From Micropterus salmoides (taxonomy: Eukaryota > Chordata > Actinopteri > Centrarchiformes > Centrarchidae), in contig NW_024040040.1 of the NCBI RefSeq assembly GCF_014851395.1, positions 10,540,711-10,604,710 of the forward strand: 64,000 nucleotides of DNA, written 5' to 3'. This document shows positions 13,205-23,999 of this stretch, piece by piece; position 1 is the first letter of the stretch; each line of letters begins with the position of its first letter. Below the pieces are notes generated by a model. The model had not been told where the DNA came from, did no database searches, and saw only the letters and a program-made list of their open reading frames with translations. Both the position numbers and the translations under genes were made by a program.

Positions 13205-13425
13205 CCTGTTTGTAAACTACTGTGGCTTGCAAGCTAACTGCTAATGCACTAGCAACCCAGAAACATTGCTCTCACAATGGCTCTCTCTTCCTTCAGTTTC
13301 TCTGCACTGTGCTCCTGCAATTTTGTTCTCAGGATTTGATATCATTTCACACATTAAAGATCTCCCCAAGATTGAAAGCTTTGCTATCTGTCAGTTAGCA
13401 AGCTTGTTAGCTCAGACGCTAACAG
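13205..13425. repeat. repeat family member B (with 3480-3665)
   Basis: Contains CTAATGCACTAGCAACC, AATTTTGTTCTCAGGA and TATCTGTCAGTTAGCAAGCTTGTTAGCT-type pieces, in the same order as 3480-3665. Divergence is high. Confidence 0.5.
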
Positions 13426-13429
13426 GTCA

Positions 13430-14585
13430 AACAAGTTCACAAGAGTATATTTGTGACGTTAATAGTATAAAGATGTCTTGTCACTCTACTTTACTTTAGA
13501 CATGATTAAATGTGCAGCTCAATTCTCTATCACATATTCCCTTACACTTGTGATGGCCATTAATTAAGGCTTCAGTGGCAAAATAAGTTATGAAATCCAT
13601 CAGCCTATTGGAGAACAGAAAATGTTTCTTCCTTTGCAGTGTTAAATTCGAAATCACTGTTTTTCTCATCGCTCCCTCTGGCACATTAGGTGCCACATAA
13701 AAATCATGGCTCTTTCTGTAAACATCCTGTCATGAATAAAGCTGTATGGGAACATTTAAATAATGCACACCTATGCCTGAATGACAGAACACATTAAAGG
13801 AGCTTCATAAACAGCATAAAATCAGTGAATAATTACTACATTTGGGATGAAACATCTGTGCAATATAAACACACACAACGCTTACTGAGAAGACTCTCAG
13901 ACCTCTGATGTTGCATATCATTAACTCTAATTTGGTGAAAAAACCAAACAAATGTTTACTATTGTTTATTTTGCAGGTAATACACAATTTTATTCCGCTT
14001 ACAAAATTCTGCGCCGTTAGCATCTTGCTTGTGCTCTCTAACAGTGAAGACCAAGTGGAAGCGAAGTAAATTGATCACACCACCTGCTTGTCTCTGCACT
14101 CTTGGAGGCAAATGTCATTCATAAGAATCCCAGAGTATAGAATAATGATGCTCTTGTTCACAGACGTTTTTACAGCATGGAAAGACAAAACATTCTCCCC
14201 TGATTTACAAAATGTTCAGTCTGTCATCCCACAGTGCCTTGAGGGCGAATGTCTCGTACTGCATCACAGTTAATGGGTCTTCACCATAAAACAAAGGAAA
14301 TCGCAGCAGAAAAGGCCAGAGGACAGAACACAGTATCCACTTTGAGAAAGCTGTTGGTCTATGGGAAACGTGGTCTTCATTTTAAGAAAAATGCTCCATG
14401 TATTCTATTTAATAAAAGAAATGTTAATGATATTTGATCCTTGGAGGAACTCTTGGAGAAGAAACTGTTAGTTGGTATCATGACCTAGTATAATTTTGTA
14501 TAAAGAAACTGACAGTGAGACAGAAAGAGAAAGACATGCAGGCAGGGAGCGAGAAAGAGAGCAGGTGAGAGGCCTGAATAGAGGG
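13430..14585. other. non-coding, nothing recognised
   Basis: AT-rich intergenic DNA, with a GAGA-rich stretch near 14515-14570. Confidence 0.65.
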
Positions 14586-14589
14586 GAGG

Positions 14590-14960
14590 TGGTGGTTGTA
14601 ACGGTTAGGAGTATCCGTCAAAGTCAGATCAATTTATGCTGCTAAATTCTTCAAGGCATCTGCTGAAAGCTGGAGGAGGGGTGAGCAGCATGCTTGTTTA
14701 TCGCTGATGAGAGATAATTTCATAATCTCCGTAGCAGGTGTCACCTGATAGTCACTCATGCCACCGTATGAAATATTGGGGCCATGATCGCAGCGGGACT
14801 CTAATGACATATCAGGCTGCTGCAGTAGCAAGGCTACTTGTATACCTTGCGGCTGGATGGGTCAATTTAGATCACGTTCAGAGTATAAATTAATCAGGGA
14901 GCTGGGGGAGAGAGTTTCAATTAAGGAAACCTGGATTGAAATGTGCGTGCCTTTTCAATT
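14590..14960. promoter_or_regulatory. candidate conserved non-coding element
   Basis: Non-repetitive block with balanced composition and several AT cores: GATAATTTCATAATC near 14712-14726, CTCTAATGACATATCAGG near 14800-14817, AAATTAATCAGGG near 14886-14898 and TTTCAATTAAGG near 14915-14926. Both ends pass into AT-rich DNA. It resembles deeply conserved vertebrate non-coding elements in texture. Conservation could not be tested. Confidence 0.42.
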
Positions 14961-14964
14961 TATT

Positions 14965-16030
14965 AGCAAAATGTATTAATATCATATCTATCTTTATATG
15001 GACAAAAAACAGACTTGAAATAATTTCCCCAGCATGACAAGAAGAAGTAAGTCATGCACCAAAATTATTTTATGAATGCATGCCTCTGAGCAAAATAAAT
15101 TGTGGGTGCATTTTAAGCTAACCCACAGCAGAAATCCCAATTCATGCATGCTGCTTTGTACCAGTGCATGAGAAGCAGTGCGTCAACTTATCCCAAATGC
15201 AGATGTCAGAGCAGGCTTTCTGGTTATTTGATCTGACATATAACATGGCAGATCAATCTGAGCAGTACGAGACACGAGACGGGAAATGAAAGTGACTTTC
15301 CTCTGTTCTTTTTCATTCGAATAGTATTGGCAAGGTCAATGATGCACGTTACATGTTTGTGGAGAAAAAAGATGTTAAGCAGCGTGGTTTTGTTTTTGGT
15401 AAATAAATAGTGGATGCGGCTTTTAAGAGAGGGCATCCAAAAGGTGAGCATCTGGTTCACAGGCCATCATACACATAGCTATATGTGGCTGAATAGCTCT
15501 TTATGAAGTGTTTGAACGTGGCGTTCCTTGGGCGACGTATTGACAGACAGATCAACGTCTGCCAGCAGACTGTGGTTAAACAGAAAGCTCAAGTGAGAAA
15601 AACAATTTAGCTCTGAGTGTTCGAAGATTAGCTGGTTTGTGACGGCACGTGAACTTGGCAGGTGTCCGGTTACAGTGTGGATGCTGTGGAGGGTTGTTTC
15701 AGAGCAGTGGAGAGAATGAAGAAATCATCGGGGGACATAGTAGAGAAGCACAGACTGCAATAACTAAAGTATGGCTGCTGTCATTCACTCAGAATATTTG
15801 ACCAGCATTTTTTGACTTTACTGACAGATTGCCACAGTCTAGCATCATGACCATCAAGAGCACAATGTTGTTTTTTGCTTAGTTTGCACTGCCTTTATTT
15901 ACAGGTCTATACTATTCATTTGAGTACTTATATACATTTGTGTTTTATGCCTGTATGCCTACAGGTCTTTGGCCAAAGCTCTAGGGATGTCAATTGGATG
16001 ATTCCTGTTGAAATTGGTGATCCCCTAACT
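14965..16030. other. non-coding, nothing recognised
   Basis: Intergenic DNA up to the target duplication of the MITE at 16038. Confidence 0.65.
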
Positions 16031-16037
16031 TTTCATT

Positions 16038-16584
16038 CAACACATTCTCATTCCCAGCTCGTCACATATGGACGCTTAGTCAAGACCCCTTAGCGTTGTT
16101 TTTCAACGCCCTTGGTACTCCTTAAACATTTTTTTCGGACGTGTAGGGCTCCGGGGTAAAGTTAGCAACAATAAATATGCAAAGTCCAGTTAGACTAAAT
16201 CTAGTGAAACGTCGCAATTTGGTTAGATTTAGGAACCAAAACATTATGTGTCTTAACTTACGTAAGTTAAGTAACGTTACTTGCGGAACTTGCGGAACTT
16301 ATACATAACTTATATAATATAAACACATTAAATCTTGACTTTTTGTTTCACACGGGAAACAAACATCGCCCTCCTGGGTGAAAGTCCAGTTTCTGGCCCA
16401 CCCGAACCACCTCCTTACTCTGACTTTTGTGTTAAATATCCTACACCTACCTTTTGCATATAAATGACGCTTCCCCTGTACGTTGAACTATGACGCTAAG
16501 GGGCTCCCCAGTGCATTACTAACCGACACCAATGGTTCTTAACCATGCGTCCATATATGACGACTTGGGAGTGAGAACGGATTG
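16038..16584. mobile_element. non-autonomous DNA transposon (MITE-like), 547 bp, with 7-bp target duplication
   Basis: Ends are inverted: the left arm CAACACATTCTCATTCCCAG... continues through CGTCACATATGGACGC (16061-16075), and the right arm read in reverse gives CAATCCGTTCTCACTCCCAA... and CGTCATATATGGACGC. Direct repeats TTTCATT lie at 16031-16037 and 16585-16591; an 8-bp version has one mismatch, so a hAT origin is possible. No ORF inside. A perfect 20-bp palindrome is at 16252-16271. An internal segment resembles 31295-31350, pointing to a family. The superfamily is not certain. Confidence 0.75.
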
Positions 16585-16594
16585 TTTCATTTTG

Positions 16595-19045
16595 CACTAC
16601 CAGCAGGTCAAATTTTAAATTTCTCCAATATTTTGGTTATACTTCACTCTGATATTTACTAATGTACGTCCCTGAAGTTGGAGAACTTGCTAAAGACCTT
16701 TTTAAAAATGGTTAAAATAGAGCCTCCCTGTCTGGCAGATGTCCATGTCTTTCAATCTCCCACAGTTAGGCTTTACACATTATGTAACTGTTAGTACTCC
16801 TAATGACTAATAAACTGACTTTGACATGTAAAATTGAAAGAACCCCCCTTTAATTCAAACTGCTTATCAAAGTTTTGAATGCAGACCATTACATAGAAGT
16901 AATCAGGCTCTCTCACACTGATTACAGTTGGACAGAAGACCATTCTTAAATGGCTGCATTTTAGTCTTTCCCAGTGCAGTAAATGCCAGCAATTAAACTC
17001 AACCACAGGACACGCAGAGAGCTCATTTAAATTTTTTATGTGAGTGAATGTTTCACATGCGATCACATCTCTGAAACTGTAAACTCACCGTAAAGTCTGT
17101 CCGCCTGTGTTGATTACTGTTGACCAGGGAAACGTGGACTGAAACACATGTTCCTGATCACAAATCAGAGTCCATTGACAGCGATTTGATGAAGACGCAA
17201 ACAAAGTGTCGGGCTGAAGATCTGAGTGACGCTGGGACTGGGCGAGGCTGTCCCGTGGGTTTTTAGCTTGGCTCTGCTGAGCTGCATACACTAAAGAAGA
17301 CGTCGCTCAGCACTGAGAGCACTGTGTTACACAACTTGATGAGAAGTCAGAGAGGGAAAACAGAGAAGGGGAGAGAAAAATAAGAGGTAAATAGAGAGAC
17401 AGAGCTGATGAAGAGGGGGAAATGAGAGCTGGTTAGTGGCTGTAGATGTGAACTCTGGCTGAACCCCCTCTCTCTCTGGCGGCCTCCATTGCAGCCTCAA
17501 TGGGATGAGGCATTCGGGTACGACTCCGAGAGCCTGACATCAAACCGACAGCAAGACATGATATCTTATTTTCCTGAGCCGCGCTGACACAAATTCGGCT
17601 CTCCACTTATTATTTTCTCATGACTGGAGCGAGAGAAGAAGTTGCGCAGAAAAAGAAAACTGCCCGCCAGTCCTCTCCCAGATGTTCATGCAGTTCCTTC
17701 ACGTTTATTTCAAATAATTTGCCGGTTGTTTTCATGATGGAGGATAAAGACGTTCCCCTTGTCAGAACTCTTTTTGATTGAAAGAAATCCTTGACCCCAG
17801 AAGCCTTCAAATTAAGCTGAAAGAACCAGATTGCATGTGCATGCAATTGTATCTGTCAATCTCCGCGTGAATATAAGACATGTGGACAAGCCTTCACCAT
17901 ATCCATGATCCAGTATGTGTGTCTGAGTGAGAGGGCGGGAGAGAGACAGTGTTGCAGCTTCACGTTAGTCTAAAGAGATTAAAAAAAAAACAAATCATGT
18001 TCAAAATATACATTACACTTACACTGCTGTAATGGCTGAGAGGTGTAGGTTGCTTTTATCACACAACATCTGACAGCGACACGTTTTACTGGAGGAATTT
18101 TTCGATTTGGTTCATGCTAATTCGAAAGCGGGCGCAGTGCGGTATCGAATTGTCCTGATCCTGTGCCAACGTGTCACCTTTCTGCAGCTGTGCTCCCTTG
18201 CCCTGCTGACAGGAGCTTCAACAATTAAAGCTGAACAAATAAATGGCTATCGCATCACCAAGGGAGGAAAAATTGGCCCACTTCAAGCATATCAATCAGA
18301 GCAGATGTGTGTTTAGATAATAGAAAGACTACAGCAGGGCACGTTTCTATCAAGTGGTTAGAGCTCGGGTGTCCACCACGAGAGCATTTCCTAGAACAGC
18401 TGCTTCACTGTAGAGGAGCGAGGATTACAGCAGGAAGGCGTTTCAAGGTGCCTCATCAAGGAATACTTTTAACTGCTTTTGTCATTAGTGTTCCAACTTT
18501 CCAGATGCAATACGACAACATACTAATGGCATAAGTTGCCAAGCTAGCATGCTTTCAGGTTGGTTTTAAGACAATTTTAATGCCATGTGGGATAAAATAT
18601 TAGGGCAGTGTCAAAAATCCAGAACATCAAATGTAAAACAGTAGATTGTTGGGATATCTAAGTGTGACTTGGCTAAGAACCAGGGTTTGGAAAATTAATA
18701 TATACACCCTTTTTTGCAATATGTCTGGCTATATAAGGCCATTTTTGCAATGTATCATATCAATGAGCAAGGCTGCTTCATGATGATAGCGGATTTATTT
18801 TATGATTAAGTACCTTGATCTGTAAGGTATTGCAAGAGTAGACATTACTTGTGTTATTTTTTTTTAATTAATTTTCTGGACTGTATCAAAATATATATCA
18901 ATATTGTGATATAAAATTAATGTATACTGTGATTTTATCCCTGTCTCTATTTTTAGGACTTAAACGTGGGAGCAGTGCAACAATTTGTAAACACCATACT
19001 GATATATATAATCATCTTACTAAGCAGCGTCTCATTTACTTTCAG
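16595..19045. other. non-coding apart from a weak block at 17440-17600
   Basis: Intergenic DNA. A purine-rich GAGA stretch lies at 17340-17420. TATATATCAATATTGTGATATA-like sequence near 18890-18912 looks like part of an old repeat. Confidence 0.6.
17440..17600. promoter_or_regulatory. possible conserved non-coding block
   Basis: Short repeat-free GC-balanced segment after a purine-rich tract (17340-17420). No coding signature. Compositional evidence only. Confidence 0.25.
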
Positions 19046-19049
19046 ACAG

Positions 19050-19325
19050 AAAGCATTCATTCGGAGTCATGATGTTCTTGGCAACCTGAAGAATGATGAA
19101 GTCCAACATTCACTCTCCTTGGTCTCCACCAACTCCTAAAGGAGATGTCTAGCTCTTTAGCAGCTGAATAGTTCGCTAGTTTCCTGTTGCCTGCTGTTTG
19201 GAGCTGGGCAGGTGCTGGTGGAAACATAGCTGATGAGAGGGAACCACAACAGGAAAGTTGCAGGACGTACAACCAAACCAGTGAGCTGAAAGATGCCAAA
19301 AGCTGAGTGCAGGTGACTGCACCCC
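19050..19325. repeat. percomorph repeat (TCTCCTTGGTCTCCACCAACTCC family)
   Basis: Contains GAAGTCCAACATTCACTCTC, CTTGGTCTCCACCAACTCCT, AGCTGAATAGTTCGCTAGTT, CATAGCTGATGAGAGGGAAC and GCAGGACGTACAACC, the order I recall from percomorph copies. Confidence 0.55.
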
Positions 19326-19329
19326 TCTC

Positions 19330-19985
19330 TATTCCCTAGTAGCAGAGGTGTTGTTTAGCTGAAAATGTTAGTCTTGTCCGCCTCATTGATCCTTATGTGA
19401 CCGAGGATAGAATCTATGGCCCCGACCATAACGCTGATATATCAGTAGCCTAACTTTGCTCTGTATTGATATATCCATGATGCTGTCCATGGTGCTGAAG
19501 TAGCAGACCGATTTGTAATTGCGACTTTTCCCGCCAGTCTATAAGTTTTTAGCTGGATCTGTAATATTATCTAAACTAGATAGCTACGGGTGGGGGCGTT
19601 AAAAAATATGGAACAAAAAGTCATTCATGAGTCAGTTTACCAGTCGTGGGTGAAAAAACAAACCGGGTCCATCCCCCCTTTTAAAAATTAACAAATCACC
19701 TACTGCCTGAGGGGGGAACCGCAGAGTTGGATGATATGTTTCTCAGGGTTGACCTCATGCGGCCCTGCAGGAAAAAGCACCCACTGATGTGATGTTTTAT
19801 TGTCTTCATCACCAAATGTTTGGACATCAATGGAGAAAATTCCACCAAAGTAATCCGGACATCCTGCTCATACATGCGGTACTTACACTTTGAGCTCGGC
19901 CGCCTGCCTGTGACTGAATGTGCTGCTCTCCACCGTGGCCACAAAGTCTGTTTGCCATCCAGCTAAGATAGTAAGCAGCATCTTC
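19330..19985. other. non-coding, probably old repeat
   Basis: Texture resembles the repeat that precedes it, but I cannot assign ends or family. Confidence 0.4.
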
Positions 19986-19989
19986 GAAC

Positions 19990-20330
19990 GCTTAGCTTCA
20001 CTGCCACAACTGCACATTCCAAATGGAGTCTCGGCTGGGTAAGAATGCACGTGGTGCTGGCCAAAAAACGAGGCGAATTAGCATAAGTGCCATGTTCGAT
20101 CCATCAGAGGGGGACTCAGATGGCTGCTGGTCCTCATCCCATCCCACTTTTGGCCTTGCTTTCGGAGGAAGTCGTGAACTCGGAGAGAAGGAGAAGGGAG
20201 AGGCAGCCTGTTTAAGTTGATGTTTGCTCTCAAAGTAATTTGGAGCAGATTGTTTGGAATCAGTGAAAGGGCTTCGTTGTAATTCCCTTTCATGCTCATC
20301 TTCTATCTCTGAAGTCACCATGGGGCCTAA
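19990..20330. promoter_or_regulatory. possible constrained block with overlapping chance ORFs
   Basis: A GC-balanced stretch with open frames on both strands, including a 153-residue minus-strand ORF. No domain, no convincing splice-bounded exon, and low-complexity composition. Could be regulatory, or part of an unrecognised repeat. Confidence 0.22.
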
Positions 20331-20334
20331 ACAG

Positions 20335-21055
20335 CAGCATAAGGATGCCAGATGGATTAGAGGGATTGTCTCTCTCTCTTTCCCTCTCTCCATCTCTTTC
20401 AATCGCAACATGTTTTGTGTACAGGGATCCAGAAGGCAGATGACAGAAGACCAAATCACACTGGCTCTTTCTCACTGTCACTCTATTCTTTTCTCAAAGT
20501 AACTTACTCTGACATGTCTGTTTTTTTTTCCTCATGGAGCTTGCTGAACTGATTTCCTCTTCCACATAGTGGCTTGCTTGAGCAGTCGTTGGAAAAGGAT
20601 GACAAAAAAATCGCTAGGGCGCTACCATTGGTTCCTATTAGACTTTTTTCTTTTTGTTCAATTCATGAAAAACAGAAGTTCTTCATGCTTTATGGTACAA
20701 TCCAGGTTGGATGGCCCTGGTCAGTGCAACCTTGATTTCTTACGGTTGAATTCATCTTCTAAGCTCCTATTGTGTAGGTTTTCTGCTCAGTTCAAGTGCT
20801 TTCTAAATATTAACTTTAAATAATGAATGACATGCATGCAACAGCAGGAGTCAATACCAATGCCTCAGACATAACACTCGGTGTTTCAGTGTTACCAGCC
20901 AAAGAAAAGGAAACCCGGTGGGTTCTTGGGTTTATTTCTCTTTACACACAAACTCCATTATAGGTAAAGGCTGCCCGGCATTGCCATCAACCATGGAGGA
21001 ACATTTCCTCTGAAAACAATTAAAGCTATTCCACTGCTGCAATGCATTTGTGCCC
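20335..21055. other. non-coding, nothing recognised
   Basis: Intergenic DNA with a CTCTCTC-rich patch near 20369-20400; an 84-residue plus-strand ORF has no domain. Confidence 0.6.
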
Positions 21056-21059
21056 ATAT

Positions 21060-21310
21060 GATAATGATAATCTACTTTATTTGCCACATACAATTTAATA
21101 CACAGTACAATGCCTGTGTAATTTGTTCTGTGCATTTAACCCATCCTAATTAGGAGCAGTGGGCAGCCATTGTGCAGCACCTGGGGAGCAGTTTGGGGCT
21201 CAGGGCATTGGTCAAGGGCACATTCAGCAGTTTCCTCTGCTAGACTCAAACCTGTGACCTTCCAGTTCCCAAGCCAAGTCCCTGTGGACTGAGCTAATGC
21301 CAGCCCCATT
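21060..21310. repeat. teleost interspersed repeat (GGGCAGCCATTGTGCAGC family)
   Basis: Contains ATTTAACCCATCCTAATTAG, GGAGCAGTGGGCAGCCATTG, CCTGGGGAGCAGTTTGGGGC and CTTCCAGTTCCCAAGCC in the order seen in a very common teleost repeat. Recognition is from memory. Confidence 0.65.
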
Positions 21311-21339
21311 AGCTCGCGAATAAGAACTGAAGCAAAATA

Positions 21340-21774
21340 AAGTAATATTGATGTTCCAGTGAAGGTTTTCTTGACAGTTTTTTATGCCTCTGCGCCGGTG
21401 ATAGCCTTGACTGGGGGCATTCGTTTTTTAGGTTTGTGCGTCTGTCCCAGTCTCGAGAGCACAATACCTCAGGTATGCCTTTGGTACAAACGTCCATTCA
21501 GACTCAAGGATAAACTAGGTTTTGGTGGTCAAACATGTTTTTAGTCATAACTCAAGAGTTGATGCAGCAATTATGACAAAATCTCCCACAAGGTGAACTT
21601 CACTCTGACATCATTCTGTCCTGGAAAACACCCTTCTGGCCGTTATTCAGCACCATAACTCAGGAACAGAAGGGAGACTGTGACCATATTTCACAGTTGG
21701 TCAGACACTGACACTTTTGACTCAAAGGTCAAAGGTCACTGTGACCTCCAAATAGGTTTTGCAGCCATAATTTA
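21340..21774. repeat. percomorph repeat carrying AGGTCA hormone-response-type sites
   Basis: Holds TCATAACTCAAGAGTTGATG, ATTATGACAAAATCTCCCAC and TCAAAGGTCAAAGGTCACTG, typical of a widespread fish repeat. The last of these creates a DR1 and a perfect inverted AGGTCA pair (21726-21747). Confidence 0.6.
21726..21747. promoter_or_regulatory. DR1 plus perfect IR3 (ERE-type) nuclear receptor half-sites
   Basis: AGGTCA at 21726-21731, one spacer base, AGGTCA at 21733-21738 (DR1), then CTG and TGACCT at 21742-21747, making AGGTCACTGTGACCT, the consensus palindrome of oestrogen receptors. It sits inside a repeat, so occupancy is unknown. Confidence 0.5.
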
Positions 21775-22285
21775 AAGAGGTCATATTATGCTCATTTTCT
21801 GGTTTATCATTTTATTTAGGGGTTGTACCAGAACATGTTTACGTGGTTTCATTTTCAAAAAACACCATATTTTTGCCCTTGTTTTAGCTAAGTGATACAT
21901 CTTGCCTCTACATGATCTTTGTTGGGAGTTGCACATGCGCTGTTCCTAGTTAAGGACTACTAACCAATCAGAAGCAGAGAAGGACGGGTTGTGAGAAGCC
22001 GGTTAACACGGCTTTGGTTCAGCTGTACACGTTCCCCCTTAGCAACATGGACTGGAGCAAGAGTTTCAGAGTGGGGAGTTATTAATTTATAACAAAAGTA
22101 TCTTTCATCCATAAAGTTATAACTTTGCATCACAGTAGCAACTTTCTGTCCATTGACTGCCTGGAGGGTAGCTAGTGTTTGGAGAGGTGTGTGCTGCAGC
22201 TCATTGTTTTTGAGGGCATGTCGGACTAGCCGCTTAGCGAGCATTATGACGCGCATTTTGCTTTCTTCCATGTGTCATCACAGGG
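21775..22285. repeat. percomorph interspersed repeat (GGTCATATTATGCTCATTTTC family)
   Basis: Follows the familiar order: AGGTCATATTATGCTCATTT, TCATTTTCAAAAAACACCAT, GATCTTTGTTGGGAGTTGCA, CATGCGCTGTTCCTAGTTAA, GGACTACTAACCAATCAGAA, then AGCGAGCATTATGACG. The 103-residue minus-strand ORF here is not a gene. Confidence 0.65.
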
Positions 22286-22659
22286 ATGAAAGGGAACACA
22301 TTTTTTTGTAGCTATACTCTATAGGAATCCATCTTTACATAGTCATCAAGTACATGTGTAACTGTTTAGCCAATACATACATGATGATTCTTCATTAATC
22401 AGTTCAACAATGTATATTTATGGGATTCACACATATGCATCATCAATATAGTGATAACTTCCATTTAGCCAAAAGATACACTTTAAACCTTTTCATTCTT
22501 TACATATATTCAATACATATATTATGAATCTGGACAGGCATGGATGTAAACTGCAATTTGACTGGTTGGCGGAGGCATAAAATCACGGGGCGGTCACTTC
22601 TAGTTTAAAAATATATTTAAGCTCAAATAGTTACTTTTCTCTTTTCAGAAAGTACACTG

Positions 22660-22974
22660 ACTTATTACTGATGAGCTGTGCCTTGCTTTAGATTGCTCCA
22701 CATGGTAAAACATCCTCCCTGCATGACAGCTGGTGGTAACATGTTAAGTGCGATCGTGGAAAAAGTGGAGCGCCCCGAGTCAGAGTCATCTGCCCGGGAT
22801 CTGTTCAGCTGGTTACGAGGATCCTCATAAATATCTCTCACCAGCTCATCAGCTGCACTGTGCACCATTTTCCAGCCAGGGCCTGAGCTGTGAGCTGGCT
22901 GAGACGAGCCGTGATTGATGCAGTGTGGCGCAGTCGCTCGCAGCGCTGAGGGCCACACAGATATTAGAGAGTGA

Positions 22975-22975
<1 letters not shown>
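22660..22975. promoter_or_regulatory. candidate conserved non-coding element
   Basis: GC-balanced block ending at a TG microsatellite (22976-23007). It includes CpG-rich pieces, GATGAGCTGTGC-like E-box sequence and CAGCTG motifs (several E-boxes of the CANNTG type). The 97-residue minus-strand ORF has no recognisable domain. Inference from composition only. Confidence 0.35.

Positions 22976-23007
<32 letters not shown>
22976..23007. repeat. (TG)n microsatellite
   Basis: Sixteen TG units at the edge of the candidate regulatory block 22660-22975. Confidence 0.97.
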
Positions 23008-23008
<1 letters not shown>

Positions 23009-23084
23009 ATGCCGAGGACAGTTCTACTGTAGTCTTTTTTTTTATCTGTAAAGGTATAATTTGACATATGTGGATATTCTGTTC

Positions 23085-23630
23085 AGCTTTTCACTTTCTT
23101 GCCTAGAGATCATACCTCACGTGATTACGCTAAATATGAAGCTAGAACCAGGAGACGATTAGCTTAGCTAGCTAGGCTGTAAGCTACACACTGTAAGCAG
23201 TGTGTAGCTTACTTTGTGTCCAAAGGGAATAAAATACAACTACTGCACCTCTAAACTTTTCTGATTAACATGCTCTATCTTGTGTTTTTTCTGTAAATGT
23301 AAAAAGGGGTTTTCCAGAGAGTTGAAACTATTTCTCTCTATGCGCACTGGCAGGCTAAGAAATTGTTCCATTGCCAAACTTCCCATAAAACCACAAGTTG
23401 TTTTTTGGTCTTTCTACTAATGAGATATAAAATGTTAATTAGTAAGACTTTATTTTAACCTTTGTAGAGAGCTAAGCTAGCTGTTTTCCCCTGCTTTGTG
23501 TCGTTCAGATAATATACCGACTGCTGGCTCTAGCTTCATCAAGCGTACAGACATAAAAGTGGTATCAATCTTCCTATCTAACTTTTGTCAAGAAAGTGAG
23601 TTCTTTTGTCAAGAAAGTGAGTGATTATTT
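23085..23630. mobile_element. copy of the same GAAGCTAG/TTAGCTTAG MITE-like family
   Basis: The left end holds CTTTCTTGCCTAGAGATCAT and ATATGAAGCTAGAACCAGGA with GATTAGCTTAGC, and the right end the complementary TCTAGCTTCATCAAGCGTAC and AACTTTTGTCAAGAAAGTGA. Its right end carries a tandem duplication (TTTTGTCAAGAAAGTGAG twice, about 23584-23622). An inner 14-bp hairpin is at 23179-23212. Confidence 0.6.
23179..23212. repeat. perfect hairpin, 14-bp arms, 6-nt loop
   Basis: Arm GTAAGCTACACACT at 23179-23192 pairs with AGTGTGTAGCTTAC at 23199-23212, loop GTAAGC. It lies inside the MITE-like element 23085-23630. Confidence 0.9.
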
Positions 23631-23819
23631 AACTTTTGCTTCTTCAGTTCTAACATACAGTATTAAGTGCATTAAGGCTTTGTATGTGCATGCCGTTGTT
23701 ACCAGCTGAAAGTTATTTTTCTCCAAACAGATTTAAAAAATGTCCGTACTTTGATACTATCATATGGAATTACTTTTAAAAGGAATCATGAACCCAGCAC
23801 ATGAAAAACATGCAAATTT

Positions 23820-23990
23820 TCACTGTTTGGCAGCAGTAACATAATGGACTGGAGGGTTGCCAGTTTGAATCTGTGCTTGAGAAATTCAGAACAGGGCTAT
23901 GGAATGAGACATGGTTGTCCCTCCCTGTAAAAAAAATACCAACACAAAGCCCTTGAGCAAGAAATTCCAGGGCGTAAGTGCAGTGCAGGT
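23820..23990. repeat. tRNA-derived SINE fragment (probable)
   Basis: CAGCAGTAACATAATGGACT followed by GGAGGGTTGCCAGTTTGAAT resembles A and B boxes of RNA polymerase III promoters (B box near CCAGTTTGAATCTG). The downstream AAAGCCCTTGAGCAAG piece is also typical of fish SINEs. Diverged. Confidence 0.45.
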
Positions 23991-23999
23991 ACATCCTTA

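Noticed and set aside
19998..20459. 153-codon minus-strand ORF
   Set aside because: No domain, low-complexity Ser/Pro/Glu composition, overlapping open frames on the other strand and no splice-bounded coding signature.
23820..23900. Functional tRNA gene
   Set aside because: A and B boxes are degenerate and no cloverleaf with acceptor stem can be folded; better read as a SINE fragment.
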